NCBI RefSeq assembly: GCF_000741135.1
Contig: NZ_JGYU01000007.1
Span: forward strand, 62,001 to 126,000
Length of the DNA: 64,000 nt
Direction: 5' to 3'
Source: Bifidobacterium choerinum
Lineage (GTDB): Bacteria; Actinomycetota; Actinomycetes; Actinomycetales; Bifidobacteriaceae
Of this stretch, positions 44,758 to 55,822 are shown piece after piece. Every line of letters begins with the position of its first letter. Within the stretch, counting starts at the first letter, position 1. The notes under the pieces are model-generated. The model saw only the letters and a list, made by a program, of their open reading frames with translations. It did no database searches and had not been told where the DNA came from. Both the position numbers and the translations under genes were made by a program.

Positions 44758-45011
44758 ACGATACGGCGCTTCCCATGTGCTGACGATGTGCCCACAATAT
44801 GCCAAGGATATGCCGACGAAGCCGCCGGCATGGAGGCATTCGAGCTTCGTGTGCTACGATGGCCACTCGTAATCATCGCCTGAAAGGCTCGCCGCCATGC
44901 TCATGGCGATACGCAGGCTGCATACCGTGCGTTGATTACACTGGTGACGTACAGGACGAATACGCAATCGGTGCGCGCAGAAGTGATAGGTGCTCCCGAA
45001 AGGAATCCAGG
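44758..45011. promoter_or_regulatory. Gap with a possible internal promoter
   Basis: In this 254-base gap an extended -10-like TGCTACGAT ends at 44860, without a clear -35. A small dyad CGCCATG-CT-CATGGCG lies at 44893-44908. It may be a second promoter for the downstream GT2 genes. Confidence 0.3.
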
Positions 45012-45896
45012 ATGCCTCAGACGAATGTTTCAGTCATCATCCCCACGCTGAATGCGGGAACGATGATTGACGATCTGCTGACCAGCTTGGAGCATCAGCG
45101 CAGGGTGCCCGACGAAATCATCGTCGTGGACTCCTCCTCCGACGACGACACGCGTGACCTCGTGCGCCGTCATCCCGAAGTGCGTCTCATCGTCATCGAC
45201 CGCAAGGATTTCAACCACGGGGGCACGAGGGACATGGCCCTACGCGAAAGCAGCGGCGATTTTGTGCTGTTCCTTACGCAGGACGCGCTTCCCGAAAGCG
45301 ACCAATACATCGATGCCGTGCTCGCGCCGTTCAAGCAGGAGCGTGTCGCGCTCGTCTACGGCCGTCAGATACCACGCGCCGATGCGCGCCCGGCGGAGAC
45401 GCTCGTCAGGGAATTCACCTATGGGCCAAGTTCCTTCACCATTACGCCGCAGGATGTGCGGCGTCTGGGCATCAACGCGTTCCGTGCTTCCGACGTCTGC
45501 GCCGCCTACCGGCGCACCGCGTATCTTGAGGTAGGCGGCTTCGAGAACCCGGTGCTGACGAACGAGGACATGTTCATCGCGGCGCGCCTGCTGCATGCCG
45601 GGTGGCATGTCGTCTACGAGGCACAGGCGGCGGTCATCCATTCGCACAATTTCACATGGCGGCAGCAGTACAAGCGCAACTATCTGCAGGGCGTGGAGAT
45701 GGAGAAGCACCGCGACATCCTCGGCTCGGCGCCGATCACCGGCGAAGGCTTCGCGATGGTGGGCCATACGATGAAGGGACTGCTCGCCCAAGGCAGGATC
45801 ATCGACATGGGCTCGTTCTTCATCGATTGCGTGTTCCGCTATGTCGGCAACCGCAAAGGCAAGATCGACGCCAAACGCGCGGCGCGTCGCGCATGA
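45012..45896 (+). CDS. GT2 family glycosyltransferase, rhamnosyltransferase-like (RfbF/RgpA type)
   Basis: 294 residues. VSVIIPTLNAGTMIDDLLTS and IIVVDSSSDDDTRDLV form the nucleotide site, followed by DRKDFNHGGTRDMALRES. The DFNHGGTRN/D motif is typical of GT2 enzymes that add rhamnose. EDMFIAARLLHAGW holds the catalytic ED, and the C-terminal HSHNFTWRQQYKRNY is conserved in the group. AGGA sits seven bases before the ATG. dTDP-rhamnose genes are in the same locus, supporting rhamnose as donor, though this is inference. The DUF4422 gene follows after 11 bases. Confidence 0.83.
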   Translation: MPQTNVSVIIPTLNAGTMIDDLLTSLEHQRRVPDEIIVVDSSSDDDTRDLVRRHPEVRLIVIDRKDFNHGGTRDMALRESSGDFVLFLTQDALPESDQYIDAVLAPFKQERVALVYGRQIPRADARPAETLVREFTYGPSSFTITPQDVRRLGINAFRASDVCAAYRRTAYLEVGGFENPVLTNEDMFIAARLLHAGWHVVYEAQAAVIHSHNFTWRQQYKRNYLQGVEMEKHRDILGSAPITGEGFAMVGHTMKGLLAQGRIIDMGSFFIDCVFRYVGNRKGKIDAKRAARRA

Positions 45897-45907
45897 GGGG
45901 ACGACCG

Positions 45908-46672
45908 ATGCAGGAGCTGAAACCCACCCAGATGTACATTGTCTCCCACAAGGACTTCGACGCCCCGAACCTGGAAGGTTACACGCCGATCCTGGCCGGC
46001 GCCGCAAACAACACTGCGTCGATCGCGGTGCGCGACGACACGGGCGACAACATCTCCGCGCTTAATCCCGAGTTCTGCGAACTGACGGCGCAGTATTGGG
46101 TGTGGAAGAACGCGAATCTGGGCGACGACAACGTCGGATTCGTGCATTACCGCCGCTACTTTTACACCGACCACCACAAGACACGGATCGTCCCCGCATC
46201 GGTGCTCTCGCAGGATCTGCAGCGGTATGACATCATACTGCCCGAGCCGTGGGTGCTGACGAAGACGATCGGCACGCAGTTCGCGCAGTTCCACAACATC
46301 GACGACCTCAAGACAGTCCGCGCGATCGTCAACCGCCGCACGCCCCAGTTCGTGCCGGCCTTCGACGCGCTGATGCGCAGGCACGACCTGAGCTGCTACA
46401 ACATGTTCGTCATGTCCGCACCGCGCTTCGACGCCTACATGACATGGCTGTTCGGCATTCTCGACGAGGCACGAGCGATGCTCGACGTCTCCGGATACGA
46501 CGCCTACAACAGGCGTCTGTACGGCTTCCTCGCCGAACGTCTGCTCAACGTCTGGGTGGACGCCCAGCAGCTGAACGTCAAACGCTACCCGGTGTACATG
46601 CCGGACGAAACGGCATGGAAGGCGAATCTGAGGTCGCGCGTCAAATCGCTCATGTATCTGCACAGGATCTGA
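45908..46672 (+). CDS. DUF4422 domain glycan-synthesis protein, second copy
   Basis: 254 residues. TQMYIVSHKDFDAPNLEGYT, RDDTGDNISALNPEFCELTA, YWVWKNANLGDDNVGFVHYR and the YKRR-like RRYFYTDHHK mark DUF4422. The second half has ILPEPWVLTKTIGTQFAQFH and MFVMSAPRFDAYMTWLFGIL. Its paralogue is at 7222-8046. I chose ATG 45908, which has GAGGGGACGACC upstream; an ATG at 45893 overlaps the previous stop and is possible. The family is found with other capsule glycosyltransferases and probably transfers a sugar itself. Confidence 0.77.
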   Translation: MQELKPTQMYIVSHKDFDAPNLEGYTPILAGAANNTASIAVRDDTGDNISALNPEFCELTAQYWVWKNANLGDDNVGFVHYRRYFYTDHHKTRIVPASVLSQDLQRYDIILPEPWVLTKTIGTQFAQFHNIDDLKTVRAIVNRRTPQFVPAFDALMRRHDLSCYNMFVMSAPRFDAYMTWLFGILDEARAMLDVSGYDAYNRRLYGFLAERLLNVWVDAQQLNVKRYPVYMPDETAWKANLRSRVKSLMYLHRI

Positions 46673-46721
46673 TGTCCGCGAGCGGCCCAAACAGTCTTCA
46701 CAGAATCGAGGAACCACGCTG

Positions 46722-47618
46722 ATGCGTTGTGCTGGAATCGTCGCCTTCAACCCCGAGATCGAACGGTTGCGGGCGAATCTGCGCGCCACCGCGCCGCAGG
46801 TGCGGCAGGTGTTCGTCTACGACAACGGCTCCGCGAACGCGCAGGACGTGCGTGCGCTGTGCGAAGGCGAATTCGACAATGTGCATGTGATCGCCGACAC
46901 CGAGAACCGCGGCATCGCGTTCGCGCTCAACCAGCTGCTCGCGGCCGCGCATGACGGCGGATACGCACATATCCTGATGCTCGATCAGGACAGCGTGCCG
47001 ACCGAAGGCATGTGCGACGAACTCGAACGGCATCTGAGCGGCGACGTGGCGATGGTCAGCCCCTTCATCCTCGACCGCAACCGCATGACGATGGAGGAAT
47101 ACCGCGCGATGACGATGCCGCCGCTCGAACGGCTCACGCACGCGGCCAAGCACGGCGCGATCACCTCCGGCACGCTCAACGACGTTGAGGCGGCGCTCGT
47201 CGTCGGTGGTTTCGACGATGCGCTGTTCATCGATTATGTTGACTTCGATTTCAACGAACGGCTGCTGCTCAACGGATACACGATCGTCAAGGACAACCGC
47301 GCCTGCCTGATCCATGAGAAAGGCAAATCAGAGAAGACCTTCGTCAGGGTGCCGCGACGCGGTCCCGGCGACAAGATCGTGTGGCAGCCGCTGTACAAAC
47401 TCGGCTACGGTCCGATACGCTGCTACTATCAGGCGCGCAACCGCGTCATCTTCTGGAAGAAGTACCATCGGTGGACCGGTCTGGAAGGACTGACGGAGAT
47501 TCCGATGCTGATGGTGCTGTCATTGGTGTTCGAAGGCCACCGCGTCGCCAAACTCAGCGCATACTGCCGCGGCATCCGCGATGGCGTGCGCATGCATATC
47601 GAGGAGTATCGCAAATGA
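46722..47618 (+). CDS. GT2 family glycosyltransferase, rhamnosyltransferase-like (RfbF/WbbL group)
   Basis: 298 residues. CAGIVAFNPEIERLRANLRA begins the GT-A domain, followed by VFVYDNGSANAQDVR, NRGIAFALNQLLAAA and LMLDQDSVPTEGMCDELE. The LDQDS metal site and the later FIDYVDFDFNERLLLNGY are typical of the RfbF rhamnosyltransferases (compare Ygt/RgpF-type enzymes). It follows the DUF4422 gene by 49 bases, and its stop overlaps the next start (ATGA). The sugar is a guess from the family and from rfb genes in the locus. Confidence 0.84.
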   Translation: MRCAGIVAFNPEIERLRANLRATAPQVRQVFVYDNGSANAQDVRALCEGEFDNVHVIADTENRGIAFALNQLLAAAHDGGYAHILMLDQDSVPTEGMCDELERHLSGDVAMVSPFILDRNRMTMEEYRAMTMPPLERLTHAAKHGAITSGTLNDVEAALVVGGFDDALFIDYVDFDFNERLLLNGYTIVKDNRACLIHEKGKSEKTFVRVPRRGPGDKIVWQPLYKLGYGPIRCYYQARNRVIFWKKYHRWTGLEGLTEIPMLMVLSLVFEGHRVAKLSAYCRGIRDGVRMHIEEYRK

Positions 47619-48703
47619 CCGACGGCAACGTCGACGCCAATGTCGCGACGCATCCGGATGATCAGGCGGCCGCGCCGGCGGTGTCGGTCGTCATACCGGT
47701 CTACAACCAGCAGGCGTATATCGGCGACTGCCTGGAATCAATCGCACGGCAGACCTATGACGATGTCGAAATCATCGTCGTTGACGACGGCTCCACTGAC
47801 GGATCGGCCGCAGAGACCGTGGAATACGCCAAACGGGACGCGCGGATCACGCTGCTCGCACAGCCCAACGCGGGCGTGTCGGCTGCGCGCAACCACGGTC
47901 TCGCCGACGCGCGAGGTGAGTGGGTCTGCTTCATCGATCCGGATGATACCGTCGGACCGCGGTATCTGGAGACGTTGATGGCGGCCGCACATGAGGATAC
48001 CGACATCGTCATGAGCGCGTGTGTGGCATGCGGCACGGGCGGCGAGGAACGGCAGCATTTCTTCCCGCAGCCTTTCACTGCCTCCGATGCCGAACACAAA
48101 CGACCACTGTACCACCAGCTGATCGATGGTTCGTATGCGCAACCGAAAGGCTTCGTCACGGCGATCGGTGTGCCATGGGGAAAGCTGTACCGCCGGTCGT
48201 TCCTGAAAGCGCAGCGGCTGCGTTTCGACCCGCAACTGCCGCGCATGCAGGACAACATCTTCAATATGCAGGCTTTCGCCGCGGCGCGCAGCATCGTCTA
48301 CATCGACGCGGCCGAATACCGCTACCGCGTGGGCGGATTGGGGGAGCGCACCTACCGCAACCATGCGCAGGGGCTCTACCATCCTGCCATCGACGCGCGT
48401 GCGCGGCTCATGCATGCATACGGATTGGATAAGGATCGGCAACTCTACGCAGCATGGCAGGAAGAACAAGTCAATCTGTATTTCCAGGAATACAAGGCTG
48501 CGATCATGCTGGCGCCGTCCGGGAAGCGGGTGGCGGCGGCGAACGAGCGTGTGCGGCAGCTGCGCCAGCGGCTCACTGACATCGATACATCGGTGCTCAG
48601 TGCGCCGATCCGATTGAAATACACGATGATGCGCAATCCCGTGCTGCGTGCCGCGGCTGCGAGCGCCATCGGTCTGCGTCAATGTCAAGGAGGGCAATCA
48701 TGA
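47615..48703 (+). CDS. GT2 family glycosyltransferase
   Basis: 362 residues. After about 22 polar residues: VSVVIPVYNQQAYIGDCLES, IIVVDDGSTDGSAAETVEYA, NAGVSAARNHGLADARGEWV and CFIDPDDTVGPRYL. VPWGKLYRRSFLKAQRLRFD is the acceptor-side pattern of EpsJ/CapZ-type enzymes. The start overlaps the previous stop, and its own stop overlaps the following ATG. It is a relative of 3245-4264. The C-terminal 100 residues are helical and basic, perhaps for membrane binding. Confidence 0.86.
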   Translation: MTDGNVDANVATHPDDQAAAPAVSVVIPVYNQQAYIGDCLESIARQTYDDVEIIVVDDGSTDGSAAETVEYAKRDARITLLAQPNAGVSAARNHGLADARGEWVCFIDPDDTVGPRYLETLMAAAHEDTDIVMSACVACGTGGEERQHFFPQPFTASDAEHKRPLYHQLIDGSYAQPKGFVTAIGVPWGKLYRRSFLKAQRLRFDPQLPRMQDNIFNMQAFAAARSIVYIDAAEYRYRVGGLGERTYRNHAQGLYHPAIDARARLMHAYGLDKDRQLYAAWQEEQVNLYFQEYKAAIMLAPSGKRVAAANERVRQLRQRLTDIDTSVLSAPIRLKYTMMRNPVLRAAAASAIGLRQCQGGQS

Positions 48704-49593
48704 CCACGGACACGCCTCGATTCGGCTTCGTTGTGCTGCATTATCTTGCCGACGACGCGACCGGGCAATGCATCGAATCCATCAGACGGCACTGTGCGGG
48801 AGCCGACATCATCGTCGTGGACAACAACTCCGCGAACGGCAGCTACCAGCGGCTGCAGCAACGCTACGGCGACGATCCGGCCGTGACGTTGCTGCACAAC
48901 CGGACGAACGCCGGATTCGCGCGCGGCAACAACGTAGGGTATGCCTATGCGCGCGATACGCTGCACTGCGACTTCATCGTAACGATGAACAACGATGCGA
49001 CGGTGGTAGATGATGATTTCATGACGGTATGCGTTCAGGACGCGCAGGCCCACCCACAAGCAGGCGTCATCGGCCCGGACATCGTCTCCGGCAGGAACGG
49101 ATCGCACTCCAACCCGATCTATGCGATGGTCGATACGCGCGCGGAAGTGCGCAGGCAGATCAGACGGTTCCGTGTGATCCTGCTGCTGCTGCATCTGCAT
49201 CTGTTCGGCCCGCTCACCCGACTGAAGGCGAAACTGACCCATGCGGACACCGAAGCGCTTCCCGAACATGTAAACCGCACCGCGGACGCCATCGAGGGAA
49301 GGCCATACAAACTGCATGGTGCATGTCTGGTGTTCACGCCGGTCTTCGTCCGGCGTTTCGAGCACCCCTTCGATCCGGGCACGTTCCTGTATTTCGAAGA
49401 GGACATCTTGTTGATGCGTTGCCGTCGGCAGGGATTGACGATGCTCTACGACAAGCGTCTGACGGTGCGCCATGCCGAGGACGTCTCCACCGACCGCTCA
49501 TTGCCGCAGGACGAACGGCGCAGGATGATCTTCACGTTGCGCAACTACGTGCGCTCGCTGAACGTGCTGGACCGCTACGTTCCGGCGCGATGA
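48700..49593 (+). CDS. GT2 family glycosyltransferase, WbbL-like, second copy
   Basis: 297 residues. FGFVVLHYLADDATGQCIES, IIVVDNNSANGSYQRLQQ, NRTNAGFARGNNVGYAYA and IVTMNNDATVV match the enzyme at 6308-7195 throughout, including the LHGACLVF and FLYFEEDILLMRCRRQ parts. ATG 48700 has AAGGAGG seven bases upstream, the strongest ribosome site in this operon. Donor is probably dTDP-rhamnose or a related sugar; not proven. The flippase gene follows after 46 bases. Confidence 0.85.
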   Translation: MTTDTPRFGFVVLHYLADDATGQCIESIRRHCAGADIIVVDNNSANGSYQRLQQRYGDDPAVTLLHNRTNAGFARGNNVGYAYARDTLHCDFIVTMNNDATVVDDDFMTVCVQDAQAHPQAGVIGPDIVSGRNGSHSNPIYAMVDTRAEVRRQIRRFRVILLLLHLHLFGPLTRLKAKLTHADTEALPEHVNRTADAIEGRPYKLHGACLVFTPVFVRRFEHPFDPGTFLYFEEDILLMRCRRQGLTMLYDKRLTVRHAEDVSTDRSLPQDERRRMIFTLRNYVRSLNVLDRYVPAR

Positions 49594-49639
49594 ACCGAAC
49601 GGATTGCCCATCAACATACCAAATACCAACGGTGCTCGT

Positions 49640-51094
49640 ATGGATACACAGCTTAAACAACCCAAGATACGTTCCGTGAAATTCAACGTGGTTATGAACA
49701 CGATCCTGACCACGTCCACATTCCTGTTCCCGTTGATCACGGTGCCATACGTATCCCGCGTGTTGGGACCGGACAACAACGGCATCGTGTCGTGGGCGTT
49801 TACGTTCGTCGGCTACTTCTCGCTGGTGGCGTTATTGGGATTCAACATGTACGGCACGAGGGAATGCGCGAAGCTCAGGGACGACCGCGAACGGTTGAGC
49901 GCGGTCGTTCAGGAGCTGCTGGTCATTCTGATCTGTTCGACGACGATCGTATACATCGCGTTCATCGCCTTCGTCTTCGCGTTGCCGCGCACACGCGACG
50001 AGCTGCCGCTGATGTTCATCGTCGGCACCTCGATATGGCTTTCGGCATGCGGTGCGGAATGGTTCTACCGTTCCATCGAACAATACGAATACATCACCGT
50101 ACGCAACATCCTGTTCAAGATAGCCAGCATTGTGCTGCTATTCATATTCGTGCATCGGACCAACGATTATCCGGCCTATGCGGCGGTCACCGTCCTCGGC
50201 ACGACCGGATCGAACATCCTCAACATCCTCCGGTTGCGTTCCTTCGTCACGTTCTCCCGGCACCGTCCGATGCGTATCCGCCGGCATTTCAAACCGATGT
50301 TCGCATTCAGTGTCTCCAGCATCACGGCGGGCATGTATGGGCAGATCGACATGCTGCTGCTCGGCTTCTTCAGCTCGAACTATGCATTGGGCCTGTATCA
50401 GCTCGTATTCAAAATCCGCAATATATGCACCGGTGTAGGCGGATCGGTCACTGGTGTCATGCTTCCAAGGCTTTCGTATTACGAGGCGCAGGAAGGACAT
50501 GACCATACGACCAGGCTAATGGCGAAGAACTTCAATTTTCTGCTGATGCTCGGATTGGCCATCATTGCCGCCTTGGTCATCTGCGCCGACCCGTTGATCA
50601 TGATCCTTGGCGGCGGCGATTACCTTCCCGGCAACGCCGCGTTGCGGATCGGCGCGCCGCTGGTTCTGCTCGGTTCCATCGGATCGATGCAATCGCAGTA
50701 CATGGTCGCCTCCGACCAGGAAAAAACCTACACCTATACAAATGTGGTCGGTCTGGTCATCGCGATTGTGCTCGAATGCATCCTCATCCCGTTGTGGGGC
50801 ATCGACGGCGCGGCGCTCGGACTGGTGCTCACCGAACTGTCCGTCTACTGCATCCGCACCTATATCCTGCGTGATTTCATGAAACAAGTGCGTCGATACA
50901 CCGATTACGGGAAGATCGTGCTCGCCTGGGTGGTGGCGTTCCTGCTCGCCGCAGGCGTGTATTACCTGATACGCACATGGAATCCGTTCGCGCAGATCAT
51001 CCTCACGGCGCTCGTGTTCTGCGGTGCCGATGGAGGCATACTGATGCTGACGAAGGAATCGTTCCTCACCGCGATGGTGAAGCGCAAGCGCTGA
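49640..51094 (+). CDS. Oligosaccharide flippase, Wzx family (second copy)
   Basis: 484 residues from ATG 49640; a TTG at 49604 is an alternative, and neither has a good ribosome site. About 12-14 membrane helices. It is very close to the flippase at 10022-11482: IRSVKFNVVMN, FPLITVPYVSRVLGP, EWFYRSIEQYEYITVRNI and SQIDMLLLGFF-type stretches are shared in order along the full length. It flips lipid-linked repeat units to the outer face. The near identity implies that both loci export related units. A GT2 gene begins convergently three bases after the stop. Confidence 0.9.
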   Translation: MDTQLKQPKIRSVKFNVVMNTILTTSTFLFPLITVPYVSRVLGPDNNGIVSWAFTFVGYFSLVALLGFNMYGTRECAKLRDDRERLSAVVQELLVILICSTTIVYIAFIAFVFALPRTRDELPLMFIVGTSIWLSACGAEWFYRSIEQYEYITVRNILFKIASIVLLFIFVHRTNDYPAYAAVTVLGTTGSNILNILRLRSFVTFSRHRPMRIRRHFKPMFAFSVSSITAGMYGQIDMLLLGFFSSNYALGLYQLVFKIRNICTGVGGSVTGVMLPRLSYYEAQEGHDHTTRLMAKNFNFLLMLGLAIIAALVICADPLIMILGGGDYLPGNAALRIGAPLVLLGSIGSMQSQYMVASDQEKTYTYTNVVGLVIAIVLECILIPLWGIDGAALGLVLTELSVYCIRTYILRDFMKQVRRYTDYGKIVLAWVVAFLLAAGVYYLIRTWNPFAQIILTALVFCGADGGILMLTKESFLTAMVKRKR

Positions 51095-51096
51095 GA

Positions 51097-52065
51097 CTAC
51101 AGTGCACGTACCGTCGAAAGCTCGACGAGGCGGTCAGTGAGCTTCTTCGGCCAGAACCGGTACCTGAACACCGTACGGACACGTCGGCGCCGCGGCAGCT
51201 GCGGCAGTGCGCAGTAGGCGTCGAGCGTCTCGAGACCGGACGGTCGGGCATATGCGGCCAATGCGTCGCGAACATAGGCTGCCTGATCGATCATGCGATG
51301 CATGCGCGCCACGCGGCGCCGACGGATCGGGGCGCGATGGACGATAAGGCTCATCAGCGTTTTGAGACCCGAATAGCCGTGCGCGCCCATCGCGTTGTCG
51401 CCATGCTGCCGGTAATTCACCGTCGCCTGATCCACATACACCACATGGCCCAATGCCGCGGCGACAAGCGCGTAGCACCAGTCGTGCATGATCATGCGGT
51501 CGCCGTCGCCGTGCGTCACGATGGACTGGAGGACGTCACGCAATGTGGAGTTCATCGCGCTCGCACAGCCGGTGACGAGATTCTGCGCAAGCAGTTCATT
51601 CAGCTGGGCGCGGTGAGGATCACGGCCGATGAACCGCAGGAACGACGGTGCGATGACATCATTGTGCGCATCCACCACCACTAGGTCGGAGAAGGCAAGC
51701 AGCGGCGTATCCGACCCGTACTGCGCTTCGGCGGCATGCATGCGCTGCATGAACAGCGCCAGCTTGTTGGCATGCCACAGGTCGTCCTGATCGGCAAGGA
51801 ACACATATCGCCCGGACGCCTGTGCCATCAGCGCATTGAAATTCGCCTGCGGGGAACCATGGCGCACATCGTGGGAGACGATGCGGATGCGCGCGTCCTG
51901 CGCTGCCAGACGTGTGATGATGTCGAGCGTGCCATCGGTGGAGCAATCATCGGAAATGCTGAGCGTCCAATTGCGCAAGGTCTGCTGTTGGATGGACGCG
52001 ATCTGCTGTTCGATGTATTCCTCGCCGTTGTAGGTGGCCATGAGAATTTCGATGTCAGGTTGCAT
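51097..52065 (-). CDS. GT2 family glycosyltransferase, rhamnosyltransferase-like
   Basis: 322 residues. IEILMATYNGEEYIEQQIAS, LSISDDCSTDGTLDIITRLA and VFLADQDDLWHANKLALF are typical of the large GT2 group named alpha-L-Rha alpha-1,3-rhamnosyltransferase in streptococci and enterics. A central MIMHDWCYALVAAALG carries the catalytic Asp, and the C-terminus is basic (RRRRVRTVFRYRFW). It is the only minus-strand gene of locus II. The rfbB gene starts divergently 108 bases away. Its product may add the side-chain or first rhamnose. Confidence 0.82.
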   Translation of the reverse strand: MQPDIEILMATYNGEEYIEQQIASIQQQTLRNWTLSISDDCSTDGTLDIITRLAAQDARIRIVSHDVRHGSPQANFNALMAQASGRYVFLADQDDLWHANKLALFMQRMHAAEAQYGSDTPLLAFSDLVVVDAHNDVIAPSFLRFIGRDPHRAQLNELLAQNLVTGCASAMNSTLRDVLQSIVTHGDGDRMIMHDWCYALVAAALGHVVYVDQATVNYRQHGDNAMGAHGYSGLKTLMSLIVHRAPIRRRRVARMHRMIDQAAYVRDALAAYARPSGLETLDAYCALPQLPRRRRVRTVFRYRFWPKKLTDRLVELSTVRAL

Positions 52066-52149
52066 GGATGCGTTCTTTCCTCCGGTGAGTGGTGATACCC
52101 ACGATACTCCGGCACCACAGTATGGGGATAGCGGCGGACGTCACGATAG

Positions 52150-53193
<1,044 letters not shown>

Positions 53194-53280
53194 TTCGCCG
53201 ATGATGGGCTCCGTCAGCGTGGATGGGGCCCATCATCGCGTCGATACGGCAACCGTCAACAACAGCGTAAAAGGAACACG

Positions 53281-54729
53281 ATGGAATTCGAAAAGGAACT
53301 CAAGGTCACGACGACGAACATCCCCGGACTGCTCGTCCTCGATCTGCCGGTGCACGGCGACAACCGCGGCTGGTTCAAGGAGAACTGGCAGAAGGCGAAG
53401 ATGACGGCGCTCGGCCTGCCCGAGGACTTCGAGCCGGTGCAGAACAACATCAGCTTCAACGCCAAGCGCGGCGTGACGCGCGGCATCCACGCCGAACCAT
53501 GGGACAAGTTCATCTCGCTCGCCACCGGCGAGATCTTCGGCGCATGGGTCGACCTGCGTCCCGGCGATTCCTTCGGCCAGGTCTTCACGACGCGCCTCGA
53601 CCCCTCGCGCGCGATCTTCGTGCCCCGCGGCGTCGGCAACAGCTTCCAGGCGCTCGAGGACGGCACCGCCTACACCTATCTCGTCAACGCGCACTGGTCG
53701 CTCGAGATGAAGAAGACCTACACCTTTGTCAACCTCGCCGACCCGGAGCTGAATATCCAGTGGCCGATCCCGCTCGAGGAGTCGGAGCGCAGCGCGGCTG
53801 ACCTGCACCATCCGATGCTTCGGGACGCCAAGCCGATGGAGCCGAAGCGCACATTGGTGACCGGCGCCAACGGCCAGCTCGGCCGCGCGATCCGCGCCTA
53901 CGTCGAGGCGCATGGTCTCAAGGGCTTCGAATTCACCGACATCGACGAGTTCGACTTCTCCGATCCGGCGGCCTACGCACAGATCGATTGGAGCCTGTAC
54001 GGCACGATCATCAACGCCGGCGCCTACACGGCCGTCGACAAGGCCGAGACGCCCGATGGCCGTGCAGCCGCGTGGAAGGCGAACGCCGAAGGCCCGGCGC
54101 TGCTCGCGCAGATGGCGCAGCGCCACCATCTGACGCTCGTCCACGTCAGCTCCGACTACGTATTCGACGGCACGACCGAGATGCACCGCGAGGACGAGCC
54201 CTTCGCGCCGCTCGGCGTCTACGGGCAGTCGAAGGCTGCCGGCGACATCGCCGTGGCGACGGCCGACAAACACTACATCCTGCGCTCGAGCTGGGTGATC
54301 GGCGACGGCCATAACTTCGTCAGGACGATGATGGCATTGTCCGACCGCGTCGCCGACGGCGACGACGCATTGGACGAGGTGACGGTCGTCGACGACCAGC
54401 TCGGCCGCCTCACCTTCACCGACGACATGGCGAAGGCGATCTTCTTCCTGCTCGACACGGACGCGCCCTACGGCACCTACAATCTGACCGGCTCCGGCGA
54501 TGCGGTCAGCTGGGCGCAGATCGCCAAGGAGGTCTTCGCCGAGACGAACGGCAACGGCGACCATGTGCGGCCGATCAGCACCGCACAGTACTTCGCGAAC
54601 GCGAAGACGCCGGTCAGCCCGCGCCCGACCAACAGCGCGCTCGACCTCGCGAAGATCGAGACGGCCGGATACGAGACGACCGACTGGCGTACGTCGCTGC
54701 ACGACTACGTGCGCGCGGCGAAGGCCTGA
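53281..54729 (+). CDS. rfbCD: Fused dTDP-4-dehydrorhamnose 3,5-epimerase / reductase (RfbC-RfbD)
   Basis: 482 residues. Residues 1 to about 185 are a cupin epimerase: [40 protein letters not shown] (catalytic His) and [15 protein letters not shown]. Residues from about 188 are the NADPH reductase: [41 protein letters not shown] and the Tyr-x3-Lys in [11 protein letters not shown] near residue 315. The two finish dTDP-L-rhamnose. The fused form is known from bifidobacteria; elsewhere the two enzymes are usually separate. AAAGGAAC precedes the ATG. A fully canonical pair of active sites suggests both halves work. Confidence 0.93.
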   Translation: MEFEKELKVTTTNIPGLLVLDLPVHGDNRGWFKENWQKAKMTALGLPEDFEPVQNNISFNAKRGVTRGIHAEPWDKFISLATGEIFGAWVDLRPGDSFGQVFTTRLDPSRAIFVPRGVGNSFQALEDGTAYTYLVNAHWSLEMKKTYTFVNLADPELNIQWPIPLEESERSAADLHHPMLRDAKPMEPKRTLVTGANGQLGRAIRAYVEAHGLKGFEFTDIDEFDFSDPAAYAQIDWSLYGTIINAGAYTAVDKAETPDGRAAAWKANAEGPALLAQMAQRHHLTLVHVSSDYVFDGTTEMHREDEPFAPLGVYGQSKAAGDIAVATADKHYILRSSWVIGDGHNFVRTMMALSDRVADGDDALDEVTVVDDQLGRLTFTDDMAKAIFFLLDTDAPYGTYNLTGSGDAVSWAQIAKEVFAETNGNGDHVRPISTAQYFANAKTPVSPRPTNSALDLAKIETAGYETTDWRTSLHDYVRAAKA

Positions 54730-54740
54730 AAGGACCAGAC

Positions 54741-55631
54741 ATGAAGGGCATCATCCTCGCCGGCGGATCCGGCACGCGACTGTACCCGCTGACGACGGTC
54801 ACGTCGAAGCAGCTGCTGCCGGTCTACGACAAGCCGATGATCTTCTATCCGCTGAGCACGTTGATGCTCGCCGGCATCCGCGACATCCTGATCATCTCGA
54901 CGCCGAAGGACCTGCCGAACTTCGAACGGCTGCTCGGCGACGGCTCCCAGTACGGCGTCTCGTTGCGCTACAAGGTGCAGCCGAGCCCCGACGGGCTCGC
55001 CCAGGCCTTCCTGCTCGGCGAGGAGTTCATCGGGGGCGACGCTTGCGCGCTCGTGCTCGGCGACAACATCTTCTACGGCAACGGTCTGGGCCGCCAGCTG
55101 CGCCGCGCGGCCGCGCTCGAGCACGGCGCGACCGTCTTCGGCTACTATGTGGACGATCCGGAACGCTACGGCGTCGTCGAATTCGACAAGGACCACAAGG
55201 CCGTCAGCATCGTCGAGAAGCCGGAGCATCCAACCTCGAACTATGCGGTGACCGGTCTGTACTTCTATGACGACCGCGTCGTCGATTTCGCGAAGCAGGT
55301 CAAGCCGTCGCCGCGCGGCGAACTGGAGATCACCGACCTCAACCGCATGTACCTCGACGACGGCAGCCTGCATGTGCAGACGCTCGGCCGTGGCTATGCG
55401 TGGCTCGACACCGGCACGATGGACAGCCTCTTCGAAGCGGGCGAGTTCGTCCGCACGATCCAGCGCGCGCAGAACATGCCGATCTCGGTCATCGAGGAGA
55501 TCGCCTACGAGAACGGCTGGATCACGAAGGAGCAGCTCATCGAGGCGGGCCACAAGTACGGCAAGAGCCCCTACGGGCAGCATCTGCTCGACGTGGCCGA
55601 CGACAAGATCATGCTCGGCCATGACGACTGA
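54741..55631 (+). CDS. rfbA: Glucose-1-phosphate thymidylyltransferase
   Basis: 296 residues. [20 protein letters not shown] is the nucleotidyltransferase loop; [20 protein letters not shown] and [19 protein letters not shown] carry substrate and Mg(2+) residues, and [20 protein letters not shown] completes the site. It joins glucose 1-phosphate and dTTP to dTDP-glucose and is normally inhibited by dTDP-rhamnose. It begins 11 bases after rfbCD. A hairpin follows at 55675-55720. Confidence 0.95.
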   Translation: MKGIILAGGSGTRLYPLTTVTSKQLLPVYDKPMIFYPLSTLMLAGIRDILIISTPKDLPNFERLLGDGSQYGVSLRYKVQPSPDGLAQAFLLGEEFIGGDACALVLGDNIFYGNGLGRQLRRAAALEHGATVFGYYVDDPERYGVVEFDKDHKAVSIVEKPEHPTSNYAVTGLYFYDDRVVDFAKQVKPSPRGELEITDLNRMYLDDGSLHVQTLGRGYAWLDTGTMDSLFEAGEFVRTIQRAQNMPISVIEEIAYENGWITKEQLIEAGHKYGKSPYGQHLLDVADDKIMLGHDD

Positions 55632-55674
55632 GCCGATGCGCTGACCCGGACAAGTTCGCCATGCGCGGCTACAA

Positions 55675-55720
55675 TGGCATACCGGCGTGAGCGCCCCTTG
55701 CGCGCCGCACCGGTATGCCA
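55675..55720 (+). terminator. Inverted repeat after rfbA
   Basis: Arms TGGCATACCGG (55675-55685) and CCGGTATGCCA (55710-55720) with a GC-rich middle that can pair further (GCGC). There is no T tail, so it may be a terminator or another hairpin. TACAAT at 55670-55675 could be a -10 box for the DUF4012 gene. Confidence 0.5.
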
Positions 55721-55822
55721 TGCCGTCCGTCAGACGATCCGGCGAACACAGCGGTGGACGTGGACGGCATCACGATGCATTTGTTGATTTGATGTTGAGG
55801 ATTATCACCGAGAGGAATCGTT

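Noticed and set aside
44893..44908. Small dyad CGCCATG-CT-CATGGCG
   Set aside because: It is short, with no T tail and no known partner; it is mentioned only within the gap entry.
53233..54702. 489-codon minus-strand frame
   Set aside because: It is a shadow of the RfbC-RfbD fusion, which has complete active sites.
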